From Candidatus Marinamargulisbacteria bacterium (GTDB lineage: Bacteria; Margulisbacteria; Marinamargulisbacteria; UBA817), in contig JALQXX010000001.1 in the NCBI GenBank assembly GCA_023262965.1, positions 1 through 64,000 of the forward strand: DNA of 64,000 bases, in the 5' to 3' direction. The notes beneath the pieces are model-generated. The model had not been told where the DNA came from, ran no database searches, and saw only the letters and a list, made by a program, of their open reading frames with translations. Made by a program: the position numbers and the translations under genes. Below are positions 10,102 to 18,167 of the stretch, in pieces (position 1 is the first letter of the stretch; each line of letters starts with the position of its first letter).

Positions 10102-11322
10102 ATGAATGATAACTCGTTAAATCTATCTGATTCAGCATATGAAATGGTTGCAGATAATGTCCGCTCTGGAACAAAAATCGGTGAAATCAGTGCTTTTGAA
10201 AAAGATTTAATACAAAACGATGTTCTAAATCCGGCCCAAAAAAATATCTCTCAGCCCGAAGATTGGGATGATTTGGAAAAGCATTTAGCCCAAAATTTAC
10301 AAGATTACAAAGAAGGTGACATTGTAACCGCACGAATTCGAATGATTAAAAAATCCGGGTTACTGGTGGATTTTTCCTATAAATCGGATGGATTTATTCC
10401 CACAAATGAATTGTCGGAATCCACACAAAAAAACATCGAAAAAGACATGGTTCTCAAGGCCATGATCGAAAAATTGGAAACCAAGGAAGGGTATTCCTTG
10501 CTGTCCGAATCCAAGGCCCGTTCAGAGCTCATTTGGGATGATTTATTTGATTTAATGACCGAAAAAGCGGTTGTGTCGGTTCAGATAAGAAAAGTAACGC
10601 CCAAAGGATACATGGTCGATTACAGTCATGTATCGGGTTTTTTACATTACGAAGAAGGGGATGCGTTCAAAGAAAAGGACGTCGTTCAAGCCATGATTGT
10701 TCAAGTAGATAAGCGCCGAAAAAAGGTATTATTTTCTACCCGAAACATTCAGTCCTTCCTTATCCAAAAAGAAGAGATGGGTAAATTTTTTGACACGCTA
10801 TCGGTGGGGGATCGACTCAGTGGTGTTGTGAGTGGCATCAAAAAATTTGGGGCGTTTGTTAATTTTGGTGATGCCGAGGGATTGGTCCATGTATCGGAAA
10901 TGTCTTGGCGTCGTATTACCAGCCCTACAGAGTTGGTGGCCGTTGGGGATACGGTTGATGTGGTAATTTTGGGAATTGATAAAAACGAAGGTCGGTTATC
11001 ATTGGGAATGAAGCAATTGATGCCGGATCCATGGGAAACGGTTGACACAGACTTACCGGTTGGGGAGGTGTTTAATGGAACGGTTATCCGCATTTTGGAT
11101 TTTGGTGCGTTTATTTTGCTTGAGAATGGTCTCGAAGGATTGGTTCATATTTCGGAGGTATCCACGAAGCGGATTCAGGAGCTTGGTACGGTGCTTTCGT
11201 TGAATGATTCCGTTAAGGTTAAAGTTATAAAAGTTACCAAGCATGATCAAAAAATTGGTTTATCCATGAAAAACGTGGACCAGGATAATTCAGCGTTGCT
11301 GAACCGTTTAGAAGATTTGTAA
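10102..11322 (+). CDS. rpsA: S1-domain RNA-binding protein (ribosomal protein S1-like)
   Basis: A 406-residue protein with four S1 (OB-fold) repeats at about 70-140, 155-215, 235-305 and 320-390. Repeats 3 and 4 are the most canonical, with G-A-F-V-N-F and G-L-V-H-V-S-E patterns. The 70-residue acidic N-terminus has no clear match. S1 proteins bind mRNA at the ribosome and help initiation. Four repeats is the compact form, compared with six in enterobacterial S1. A strong ribosome site (AGGAGG) precedes ATG 10102. It may instead be an S1-family regulator, but it is the only candidate for S1 here. Confidence 0.85.
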   Translation: MNDNSLNLSDSAYEMVADNVRSGTKIGEISAFEKDLIQNDVLNPAQKNISQPEDWDDLEKHLAQNLQDYKEGDIVTARIRMIKKSGLLVDFSYKSDGFIPTNELSESTQKNIEKDMVLKAMIEKLETKEGYSLLSESKARSELIWDDLFDLMTEKAVVSVQIRKVTPKGYMVDYSHVSGFLHYEEGDAFKEKDVVQAMIVQVDKRRKKVLFSTRNIQSFLIQKEEMGKFFDTLSVGDRLSGVVSGIKKFGAFVNFGDAEGLVHVSEMSWRRITSPTELVAVGDTVDVVILGIDKNEGRLSLGMKQLMPDPWETVDTDLPVGEVFNGTVIRILDFGAFILLENGLEGLVHISEVSTKRIQELGTVLSLNDSVKVKVIKVTKHDQKIGLSMKNVDQDNSALLNRLEDL

Positions 11323-11326
11323 CGTG

Positions 11327-11356
11327 TTGACCATTCATAACCATAGCCAGTATAAT
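11327..11356 (+). promoter_or_regulatory. Strong predicted promoter for the rpsP operon
   Basis: TTGACC (11327-11332) and TATAAT (11351-11356) are separated by 18 bp, just after the S1-gene stop. Transcription would start near 11363 and the leader would contain the hairpin at 11374-11389. Confidence 0.65.
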
Positions 11357-11373
11357 ATTAAATCTAGGAGGGG

Positions 11374-11398
11374 CCCCAGTGATCTGGGGGGTTATTTT
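11374..11398 (+). terminator. Leader hairpin with T-rich tail upstream of rpsP
   Basis: CCCCAG (11374-11379), loop TGAT, CTGGGG (11384-11389), then GGTTATTTT. The stem is perfect and GC-rich, but the T tract is short and interrupted. It could end the S1 transcript, attenuate the rpsP transcript that starts just upstream, or act as a ribosomal-protein leader. The rpsP ribosome site AAAGGAGG follows at 11399-11406. Confidence 0.5.
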
Positions 11399-11412
11399 AA
11401 AGGAGGTAACAC

Positions 11413-11712
11413 GTGGTAAAAATTCGATTAAAACGAAAAGGGCGAAAAAAGAAACCGTTATATAGGATTGTAGTTATAGAAGATAACAAGCAACGCGACG
11501 GGCGTTCGATTGAGGATATTGGTACATACAATCCCCATACGGAGCCATCAACCATTACGGTAAAAGAGGCTCGTGTTGGGCATTGGTTATCGGTTGGGGC
11601 GCAGCCCTCAAATACGGTATCCCGATTATTGGCGTCTGTGGGCATTGGTGACTATACACCGACACAATCTGATAATCAACGGATTGCAAAAAAAGATCGA
11701 AAAAACGATTAG
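11413..11712 (+). CDS. rpsP: 30S ribosomal protein S16
   Basis: A 99-residue S16 starting at GTG 11413 behind AAAGGAGG. The N-terminal V-K-I-R-L-K-R-K-G-R-K-K-K-P-L-Y-R-I is the family signature, and D-G-R-S-I-E-D-I-G-T-Y-N-P follows. S16 binds 16S rRNA early in 30S assembly. It leads the operon rpsP-KH-ylqD-trmD-rplS, driven by the promoter at 11327. Confidence 0.96.
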   Translation: MVKIRLKRKGRKKKPLYRIVVIEDNKQRDGRSIEDIGTYNPHTEPSTITVKEARVGHWLSVGAQPSNTVSRLLASVGIGDYTPTQSDNQRIAKKDRKND

Positions 11713-11736
11713 AAAAGGGATGAAAGGGAAACACAT

Positions 11737-11976
11737 ATGAAAGCCGTAGTAGAATATATTGTGAAGGCGTTAGTTGACAATCCGGATCATGTTCATGTTA
11801 AAGAAACGGCCGGTTCCAGTGTGGTTATTTTGGAAATCAATGTTGACGAGTCGGATTTGGGTAAAGTTATTGGTAAAGAAGGTCGCATTGCGAATGCCAT
11901 TCGAACCATTGCCAAATCGGCAGCAGCTAAAGTCCACAAGAAAGTAACGGTTGAAATTTTAGCTAGTAACGATTAG
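11737..11976 (+). CDS. khpA: KH-domain RNA-binding protein (YlqC/KhpA family)
   Basis: A 79-residue single KH domain. The G-K-V-I-G-K-E-G-R-I-A-N-A-I-R-T motif carries the G-x-x-G RNA-binding loop. KhpA proteins bind RNA, often with a KhpB/Jag partner. The position between rpsP and a ylqD-like gene copies the Bacillus order rpsP-ylqC-ylqD. A ribosome site (GAAAGGGA) precedes ATG 11737. Confidence 0.9.
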   Translation: MKAVVEYIVKALVDNPDHVHVKETAGSSVVILEINVDESDLGKVIGKEGRIANAIRTIAKSAAAKVHKKVTVEILASND

Positions 11977-12356
11977 TGGAAGTCCATATTAAGCGAAGCG
12001 TTCACATTACGGTAACAGTGGACGCTTCATTTAAAAAAAAATATATTGTATTGGTCAGTCGATTAATCGAGGAACTTAGACATCAGTTACGGGCTATTAC
12101 CATATCCGCTGATGATCTTGCCGCCGATGATCCGTATCGGGCATTTTTAACACAGCGCATGTTTGAGACGCGACTAAAAGTGGATCAATTGATGCATCAG
12201 ATTGCAACCGTCAAAGCGTGTAAAGATGGGGAGGACTTTACATTGTCTCGGTTAGAAGGGTATACGACCTTGAATGAAGGGCAGGCTTTTTTATCCAATT
12301 TGATTCCGGTTGTGGTGCATGTATCCAATGACCAGGTAACCACCATATCGGGTTAG
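11976..12356 (+). CDS. YlqD-like protein of unknown function
   Basis: A 126-residue protein starting at GTG 11976, which overlaps the TAG stop of the KH gene by one base. It has a beta-rich start (H-I-T-V-T-V-D-A), a helical middle (about 25-85, with charged heptad-like stretches) and a C-terminal beta part rich in valine. The size, fold pattern and position after the KH gene match the YlqD family, whose function is unknown. In Bacillus, rimM would come next; here trmD follows directly with a 3 bp gap. Confidence 0.6.
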   Translation: MEVHIKRSVHITVTVDASFKKKYIVLVSRLIEELRHQLRAITISADDLAADDPYRAFLTQRMFETRLKVDQLMHQIATVKACKDGEDFTLSRLEGYTTLNEGQAFLSNLIPVVVHVSNDQVTTISG

Positions 12357-12359
12357 CGG

Positions 12360-13091
12360 ATGAAGTGTATAACGGTACTAACGTTGTATCCCGATGCCTT
12401 TCGTGCATTTATGGAGCGTGGGGTTGTGGGTCGCTACATTGCGAGTGGAGCGGTTCAGATGAGGGTTCAATCCATACGGGACTTTGCGGATCCCCCGCAT
12501 TATAAAGTGGATGATTATCCGTATTCCAATCGAAAAAGCATGGTGTTGCGTTATGATGTGTTGCAGCGCGCCATACATGCCCAGGGAGCATCGGCACGAT
12601 TGATTATGCCGGATCCCGGGGGAAAGGTATTTGATCATCGGGCGGCTTCGGCATTGGCAAATGACGATGAGATGGTATTTATATCCCCGGCCTTTGAAGG
12701 GGTGGATGCGCGCTTCATGCAAACATATCCGGTGGATTGCTACAGTATGGGGGATTTTATTGTTACCAATGGTGATGCGCCGGTGGCAATCATGGTGGAG
12801 GCAATCTTGCGGTACATGCCGGGTGTTGTGGGGTGCGCGGACTGTGTCATGGACGATTCCATTTTATCGGGATTGTTGGAATTTCCGCAGTATTGTTCGC
12901 CGCAAGTGGTGGATAATAGGGCGGTTCCGGATATTTTATTATCGGGCAATCATGCGGCCATTTCGGCTTGGAAGACAGAGCAGCAGTTGCGTCGCACATT
13001 ATATATGCGCCCGGATTTAATAAATGAGTTTCCATTTTCCGAATCTTTGGGTACAATAATAGATCAGATTGTATTGGAGGATACACAATGA
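12360..13091 (+). CDS. trmD: TrmD-like tRNA (guanine-N1)-methyltransferase, divergent SAM loop
   Basis: TrmD methylates G37 of tRNAs ending in GG at anticodon positions 35-36, using S-adenosylmethionine bound in a trefoil knot. Length (243 aa), position before rplS, V-D-D-Y-P-Y (50-55), F-E-G-V-D-A-R (112-118), G-D-F-I-V-T (131-136), D-D-S near 165, and G-L-L-E-F-P-Q-Y all fit the family. However, the conserved G-G-G-P-G-M loop is S-N-R-K-S-M (56-61), the usual G-R-Y before E-G is P-A-F, and T-G-G-E is T-N-G-D. The enzyme may therefore have altered cofactor binding or function. The stop overlaps rplS by 4 bp. Confidence 0.82.
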   Translation: MKCITVLTLYPDAFRAFMERGVVGRYIASGAVQMRVQSIRDFADPPHYKVDDYPYSNRKSMVLRYDVLQRAIHAQGASARLIMPDPGGKVFDHRAASALANDDEMVFISPAFEGVDARFMQTYPVDCYSMGDFIVTNGDAPVAIMVEAILRYMPGVVGCADCVMDDSILSGLLEFPQYCSPQVVDNRAVPDILLSGNHAAISAWKTEQQLRRTLYMRPDLINEFPFSESLGTIIDQIVLEDTQ

Positions 13092-13435
13092 GTAATTATA
13101 TTGAAGAATTTGAAAAAAATAACCAAGCCAAATTGGATTATCCCGATGTTGGGGTGGGAGACCTTGTGGTGCTCCATAAGGAAATCAACGAAGGGAAAAA
13201 GACACGTATCCAACGATTTCAGGGTATGATTGTTAAAGAAACAGGGCGTTTTTCGCGGTATTCGATTACGATTCGAAAAATTGTGGATGGAATTGGGGTT
13301 GAAAAAACGTTTGTAATGGCATCGCCTTTAATCAAGCAGGTGGATGTGCTAACCCGCGGGAAAGGTCGTCGGGCTCGCTTAAATTACTTGCGTAATCGAA
13401 AAGGAAAAGCAGCGTTACGCGTTAAAAAAGCGTGA
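13088..13435 (+). CDS. rplS: 50S ribosomal protein L19
   Basis: A 115-residue L19 with the signature K-T-R-I-Q-R-F-Q-G-M-I-V and the C-terminal basic segment ending R-N-R-K-G-K-A-A-L-R. L19 lies at the 30S-50S interface. The ATG at 13088 follows TTGGAGG and overlaps trmD. Its TGA stop overlaps the GTG start of argC, so the arginine cluster is joined directly to the ribosomal operon. Confidence 0.96.
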   Translation: MSNYIEEFEKNNQAKLDYPDVGVGDLVVLHKEINEGKKTRIQRFQGMIVKETGRFSRYSITIRKIVDGIGVEKTFVMASPLIKQVDVLTRGKGRRARLNYLRNRKGKAALRVKKA

Positions 13436-14430
13436 TAACCACAGTTGGTATTGTGGGGGTTTCCGGTTACACGGGACAAACCCTTTTGCGATTGCTTCTG
13501 AGTCATCCTTTTTTCAAGGTGTCCCGTCTTTTTTCTACAGGATACGAAGGGCCTATTGGCGCTATATCCCCTGTGTTTCAGGGGTATAGTGCGCCATATG
13601 TGGAGCTTTTTTCATTGGATCGGTGTGATGGATTGGATCTTATTTTTTTAGCGGTGCCGCATACCAAAGCGATGGCATTGGTCCCGCCCTTGCGTGAGGC
13701 GGGTATCCGTGTGGTGGATTTATCGGCGGATTTTCGATTGCGGGATGTGGGGGTATATGAATCGTATTATGGGTTACAGCACGAGGCACCTCACCTATTG
13801 CCGGAGGCGGTGTATGGGTTGCCCGAGAAATACCGCGACCGTATTCGTTCAGCCGATATGGTAGCGGTGCCGGGTTGTTATGCAACGTCTATGATTTTGG
13901 GGTTATTGCCCATGGCAACCACGACAAATGGCCCGGTTGTGATTGATGCGAAGTCGGGTGCGTCGGGTGCGGGCAAAACACCCAAGCCGGGCAGTTTATT
14001 TTGCGAGGTGCACGATACGCTAACGGCTTATGCCACAGGTACCCATCGCCATACGGCGGAGGTGGTGCAAGAGACGGGTGTGGAGCGGGTATTGGTGTCC
14101 CCGCATGTATTACCCGTTGATCGAGGTATTGAGGCGGCTTTATACATGACGGGTATCACAATGGATCAAGCGGCGTTGACTGATTGTTATGAATCGTATT
14201 ACAAAGGGCAGCCTTTTGTTCAGGTGATGTCACCAGATACAACGCCGGATTTACGCCTGGTGCAGTACAGCAATCGCTGTGTGATTATTCCCAAAAAAGT
14301 GGGGGAATTTGCGGTTGTTTTTTCACTCATTGATAATTTGGTGAAAGGGGCGAGTGGTCAGGCGGTTCAGAATGCCAATATAATGATGGGGTATGACGAG
14401 ACCAGTGGGTTACTGGGGCCGATTATTTAA
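13432..14430 (+). CDS. argC: N-acetyl-gamma-glutamyl-phosphate reductase
   Basis: ArgC reduces N-acetylglutamyl phosphate to the semialdehyde with NADPH, the third step of arginine synthesis. The 332-residue protein has the N-terminal G-V-S-G-Y-T-G nucleotide loop (9-15) and the catalytic Cys149 in V-P-G-C-Y-A-T. It starts at GTG 13432 inside the rplS stop, so it is probably translationally coupled to rplS. Its end overlaps the convergent VIT1-family gene by 8 bp, which splits it from argJ. Confidence 0.95.
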   Translation: MITTVGIVGVSGYTGQTLLRLLLSHPFFKVSRLFSTGYEGPIGAISPVFQGYSAPYVELFSLDRCDGLDLIFLAVPHTKAMALVPPLREAGIRVVDLSADFRLRDVGVYESYYGLQHEAPHLLPEAVYGLPEKYRDRIRSADMVAVPGCYATSMILGLLPMATTTNGPVVIDAKSGASGAGKTPKPGSLFCEVHDTLTAYATGTHRHTAEVVQETGVERVLVSPHVLPVDRGIEAALYMTGITMDQAALTDCYESYYKGQPFVQVMSPDTTPDLRLVQYSNRCVIIPKKVGEFAVVFSLIDNLVKGASGQAVQNANIMMGYDETSGLLGPII

Positions 14431-15154
14431 ATAGGGCTCCCACAACATAGGCCAGGGTAGCGGCGGTTCCGCCGATCAGGAGGGTTTCTCCAATAGCAAT
14501 AATGTAGGAATCCTTGGTGGTATAGGCCCGAAAAATCCCCAAAAGCGATAAGGCTCCCGCTGTAAAAAACGATGAGTATATAAAGGTCGACTGGGTGTTG
14601 ATGGTAAAAAAGTAGGGGATTAAGGGAATGATTCCAAAAAACACAAACGATCCAAAGGTCGCGAGTCCGCAGTAGAAGGGGTTGTCGTCGGGCTCGTTCA
14701 TATTGCATTCATGTTGAACCATAAATTTCACCCAAAAGTCGGTGTTTTTGGATACAATTTGCGTGAGGCTTTTGGCGTCCTCTTCTGAAAACCCATTTTC
14801 TTGAAACAGCAAAACGGTTTCATCGTATTCAAAATTAAACGATTTTTGGGTTTCGGCGTATTCTTTGGCATAAAAATTGGCATACAATTTTTTTTCAGAT
14901 CGCAAGGACAGATAATTACCCAATCCCATGGCGGCGCCATCGGCAAATAAATTGGCTAAACCGAATAATAAAACGGTTACAATCGAAAAATTTAGGGCAT
15001 GCTCACCCAAGTTGGCACCCGAAAATCCCGCGACCACAGCAAACGTGGTTACAATACCATCGTTACCCCCATAAATAAATTCCTTTAGGTAGGTCGAAAA
15101 TGCCGATAATCCGTGCTCATGTTTAATATGATCGTGAAGTGTTTGATGGTCCAT
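14423..15154 (-). CDS. VIT1/CCC1-family iron/manganese transporter
   Basis: A 243-residue membrane protein with the VIT1 signature Y-G-G-N-D-G-I-V-T-T-F-A-V-V-A-G near residue 28, a charged cytoplasmic central region (about 85-150) rich in Glu, and four to five hydrophobic segments. VIT1/CCC1 proteins move Fe(II) or Mn(II) out of the cytoplasm. It has no N-terminal ferritin domain. The gene lies antisense inside the arginine cluster, overlapping argC convergently and diverging from argJ across 24 bp, so its insertion broke the operon. Confidence 0.88.
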   Translation of the reverse strand: MDHQTLHDHIKHEHGLSAFSTYLKEFIYGGNDGIVTTFAVVAGFSGANLGEHALNFSIVTVLLFGLANLFADGAAMGLGNYLSLRSEKKLYANFYAKEYAETQKSFNFEYDETVLLFQENGFSEEDAKSLTQIVSKNTDFWVKFMVQHECNMNEPDDNPFYCGLATFGSFVFFGIIPLIPYFFTINTQSTFIYSSFFTAGALSLLGIFRAYTTKDSYIIAIGETLLIGGTAATLAYVVGALFK

Positions 15155-15171
15155 AGGTCTTAGTGTATCAT
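15143..15171 (+). promoter_or_regulatory. Predicted promoter for argJ, compatible with a leaderless transcript
   Basis: TTGATG (15143-15148) and TATCAT (15166-15171) are 17 bp apart. The expected transcript start, about 7 nt past the -10, is 15178-15179, which is the A of the argJ ATG. No ribosome site lies between. The -35 lies inside the 5' end of the divergent VIT1-family gene. Confidence 0.55.
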
Positions 15172-15178
15172 ATGATGC

Positions 15179-16351
15179 ATGAATATTACGGATATTTCAG
15201 GGGTATTTGCTTCGGGGTGTCACTCTGGGATTAAAGCGTCAGGGGGATTCGATTTGGCCTATGTGTACGTGCCAGGTTGTGTGGGGTCGGCGATTGTGCA
15301 AACCCAGCATGCGTTTCGATCCCCTACCTGCGATCACAACGCGAGCGTGTTTGGTCAGGGGCCGGTGGCATTAATGGTGATTAATTCCGGAAATGCCAAT
15401 ACGGCAACGGGGGCATTGGGCCGGGATCATGTGGCGCAAACGGTTGCGGCCGCTAGCCGCCATTTTGGGGTGCCCGTTGAGGCCATTGGTGTGGCCTCAA
15501 CGGGGATTATTGGGGTGCCCTTGCCGGTTCAAAAAATAGTATCGGGTATTGCCACATTTTCGGGTACCGAAAAGCAAGGGGGGGATTGTTTAAAGGCCAT
15601 ATTGACCACGGATTTGGTTCCCAAGCAGGCGAGTCGAACGGTGATGGTTGGGGGGCAGCGCGTTCATATGGCGGGAATCACCAAAGGGTCGGGAATGATT
15701 GCGCCCAATATGGCAACAACACTGGGATTTATTGTAACGGATTTAGCCCTGACCTCGGATGAGTGTCACCGATTGTTACAACCGGCGATTGATGCGTCGT
15801 ATAATTGTTTGTCAGTGGATACCGATTCATCCACGAATGATTTGGTGACATTGCAATCGTCTGGTGCGGTGTCGGTGCCTTTATCCGATGCGGACTGGGG
15901 GGTTGTTCAAGAGGCATTAACGGCTTTATGTGTGGATTTGGCCAAGCAGATTGCAAAAGATGGTGAAGGGGCCACGCACAGTATTGACGTTATTGTGAGG
16001 GGGGCATCAACGGCTCTTGAAGCGCGTCAATTGGCCAAGCAGGTGGTGAATTCGCCATTGGTTAAAACCGCGATTGCCGGGAATGATCCCAATTGGGGGC
16101 GTTTGGTAATGGCGATTGGCAAGGGCAATCATCCGGGGCTTAAGCCCGATCACCTATCGATTGTCATTAATGGTCATGTGATTATGGCGAATGGACAGCC
16201 CGTGAATGGGGATCGTGATGCGGTTCGAAACGCTATGGCCGTGCCGGATGTTGTTATTGAAATTGGTGTCGGGGATGGGGCTTATGAATCGGTTGCCTAT
16301 GGCTGTGATCTGACACATGGGTATATTGATATTAATATGGCATACAATTAA
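15179..16351 (+). CDS. argJ: Glutamate N-acetyltransferase / amino-acid acetyltransferase (ArgJ)
   Basis: ArgJ recycles the acetyl group from N-acetylornithine to glutamate and may also make N-acetylglutamate from acetyl-CoA. The 390-residue precursor is self-cleaved before a threonine nucleophile, here Thr180 in P-N-M-A-T-T-L-G-F. The upstream K-G-S-G-M-I (169-174) and the oxyanion segment S-T-G-I-I-G (107-112) are present. With argJ the pathway needs no argE or argA in principle. The start is ATG 15179, directly at the predicted transcript start and without a ribosome site. Confidence 0.95.
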   Translation: MNITDISGVFASGCHSGIKASGGFDLAYVYVPGCVGSAIVQTQHAFRSPTCDHNASVFGQGPVALMVINSGNANTATGALGRDHVAQTVAAASRHFGVPVEAIGVASTGIIGVPLPVQKIVSGIATFSGTEKQGGDCLKAILTTDLVPKQASRTVMVGGQRVHMAGITKGSGMIAPNMATTLGFIVTDLALTSDECHRLLQPAIDASYNCLSVDTDSSTNDLVTLQSSGAVSVPLSDADWGVVQEALTALCVDLAKQIAKDGEGATHSIDVIVRGASTALEARQLAKQVVNSPLVKTAIAGNDPNWGRLVMAIGKGNHPGLKPDHLSIVINGHVIMANGQPVNGDRDAVRNAMAVPDVVIEIGVGDGAYESVAYGCDLTHGYIDINMAYN

Positions 16352-16358
16352 CCCAATC

Positions 16359-16415
16359 AGTGTGTCATCCAAAAATAAATGCCCCTGGCCAGATAGTGGC
16401 CCTGTTTGATACACT
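16359..16415 (+). promoter_or_regulatory. Structured argJ-argB intergenic region with possible extended -10
   Basis: An outer pairing AGTGTGTC (16359-16366) with GATACACT (16408-16415), one mismatch, encloses an inner hairpin GGCCA (16387-16391) and TGGCC (16397-16401). The right outer arm overlaps an extended -10-like TG-A-TACACT (16407-16415). It could be a terminator-like or regulatory structure for argB. It is only suggestive. Confidence 0.3.
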
Positions 16416-16442
16416 ACATATCAACAATTAAGGCAAAAAATA

Positions 16443-17297
16443 ATGACAACAAACAAAGATGTAAAAGCAATTGCACTCATAGAAGCATTACCCTACATGA
16501 AACAATTTAGCGGCCGCATTATGGTCATTAAATATGGGGGCTCGCTCATGGTGGATTCCGATTTACGCGATCGATTTGCGCACGACATTGTACTATTACG
16601 CTACATTGGCATCAAGCCGGTCATTGTCCACGGTGGGGGCAAAGAAATCACCAAATGGATGACTCGCTTGGGCAAAAAAGCGGTGTTTATTGATGGTCAG
16701 CGCTTTACCGATTCCGAAACCATGGAGCTTACCGAAATGGTCTTAACCGGAAAAATCAACAACGAAATTGTAGCCTTACTCAACAAGCATGGGGGCAAGG
16801 CGGTGACACTATCCGGCAAGTCTGCGGCGTTATTTAAGGCCCGTCGAATTCGATCCAAAAAGAACGAAGATTTGGGGTTTGTAGGGACGATTGAGTCGGT
16901 GGATACGCAATTGATTCATACCCTGTGTAACGAAGGCTATATTCCCGTAATATCATCGGTGGGGGCGGACAGTGAAGGGGAGACCTTAAATTTAAATGCC
17001 GATAATGTGGCGGGCGCGGTTGCGCGGTACTTGGCTTGCAAAAAGTTATTGTATCTAACCGATGTGGATGGTATATCGGTGGACAACCAATTGGTGTCGC
17101 GATTATCTCTTGCGCAAGGAGATGCCTTATTAAATCATCCCGATATTCAAGGGGGGATGTTACCCAAATTGGAGTGTTCGTTGGATGCGGTTCGTGAAGG
17201 CGTGGAGTCGGTGCATATTATTAATGGAACCACTCCCCACGCGGTTTTATTGGAATTATTCACCAATCGCGGTGTCGGGACAATGATCACCGCATGA
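16443..17297 (+). CDS. argB: Acetylglutamate kinase
   Basis: ArgB phosphorylates N-acetylglutamate, the second step of arginine synthesis and usually the feedback-controlled one. The 284-residue amino-acid-kinase fold has K-Y-G-G-S near residue 30, V-H-G-G-G-K-E-I at about 60, and the N-L-N-A-D-N nucleotide segment. The N-terminal helix of about 20 residues (K-A-I-A-L-I-E-A-L-P-Y) resembles the extension of arginine-sensitive hexameric kinases. It starts at ATG 16443 with AAGG upstream and overlaps argF by 4 bp. Confidence 0.95.
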   Translation: MTTNKDVKAIALIEALPYMKQFSGRIMVIKYGGSLMVDSDLRDRFAHDIVLLRYIGIKPVIVHGGGKEITKWMTRLGKKAVFIDGQRFTDSETMELTEMVLTGKINNEIVALLNKHGGKAVTLSGKSAALFKARRIRSKKNEDLGFVGTIESVDTQLIHTLCNEGYIPVISSVGADSEGETLNLNADNVAGAVARYLACKKLLYLTDVDGISVDNQLVSRLSLAQGDALLNHPDIQGGMLPKLECSLDAVREGVESVHIINGTTPHAVLLELFTNRGVGTMITA

Positions 17298-18163
17298 GGC
17301 ATGTGTTAACCATTGCTGATATCCCGGCAATTGACATCCACGATATTATTCGGATTGCCAAGCAACGGAACGGGGCCTATCCGCCGCTTTTAGCGGGAAA
17401 ATCCGTGGGCATGATTTTTGAAAAGCCGTCCAACCGCACGCGGCTATCGTTTGAAGTGGGTATTCACCGAATGGGGGGGCAGGCGGTGTATATTCAAGGC
17501 AGTGATGTTCAAATTGGGGATCGCGAGCCGGTGTCCCATGTCAGTCGGGTGATGAGCCGTTATTTTGATGCCATTGTGTATCGCACCACATCGCACAGCC
17601 GATTAAAGGAATTCGCGCAGTATTCCGCGATTCCGGTTATCAATGGTCTATCGAATGTGGCCCATCCCTGCCAGGCGATAGCCGACGCGTTAACGATTCA
17701 TGATTGTTTTGACGGATTTGAGTCGGTGTATATGGTGTATATTGGGGATGGAAACAATGTGTGTCGATCCTTAATGGCGATTGCAACGGCCTGTGGATTT
17801 AAAATGGCGGTTGTGTGCCCCAAGGCATACCAGCCCGAATGGGTGCCACCCGGTGTTGTGGTAACCGACACAATCGATTCGGTCATTCACAACGCTACCG
17901 TTCTATACACGGATGTGTGGACGTCGATGGGAAGTGAAGATGAGCAGGGGGATCGTGCGCGCGTTTTTTCATCGTATCAGGTCAATGAATCCGTTATGCG
18001 TCGTGCTCAAAAAGGGGCCATATTTTTGCACTGTTTGCCCGCAAATATGGGGCAAGAGGTGACGGAAGCGGTATTTGAGTCTCCGGCCTCCAAAGTATTT
18101 GATCAAGCAGAAAATCGCATGCATGCGCAAAATGCAATACTCGAATGGGTTATGAAAGGATGA
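17294..18163 (+). CDS. argF: Ornithine carbamoyltransferase
   Basis: ArgF joins carbamoyl phosphate (from CarAB, also in this window) to ornithine to give citrulline. The 289-residue protein has the carbamoyl-phosphate loop S-N-R-T-R at about 46-50, H-P-C-Q-A-I-A-D at about 122 and the ornithine-site H-C-L-P-A near 250. It overlaps argB by 4 bp and precedes argG by 4 bp. At 289 residues it is slightly shorter than the typical 300-330. Confidence 0.95.
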   Translation: MRHVLTIADIPAIDIHDIIRIAKQRNGAYPPLLAGKSVGMIFEKPSNRTRLSFEVGIHRMGGQAVYIQGSDVQIGDREPVSHVSRVMSRYFDAIVYRTTSHSRLKEFAQYSAIPVINGLSNVAHPCQAIADALTIHDCFDGFESVYMVYIGDGNNVCRSLMAIATACGFKMAVVCPKAYQPEWVPPGVVVTDTIDSVIHNATVLYTDVWTSMGSEDEQGDRARVFSSYQVNESVMRRAQKGAIFLHCLPANMGQEVTEAVFESPASKVFDQAENRMHAQNAILEWVMKG

Positions 18164-18167
18164 TAAT

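Noticed and set aside
15179-15202. Possible ARG-box palindrome at the start of argJ
   Set aside because: TGAATATT and ATATTTCA look symmetrical, but only half of the positions pair; not enough to call an ArgR site.
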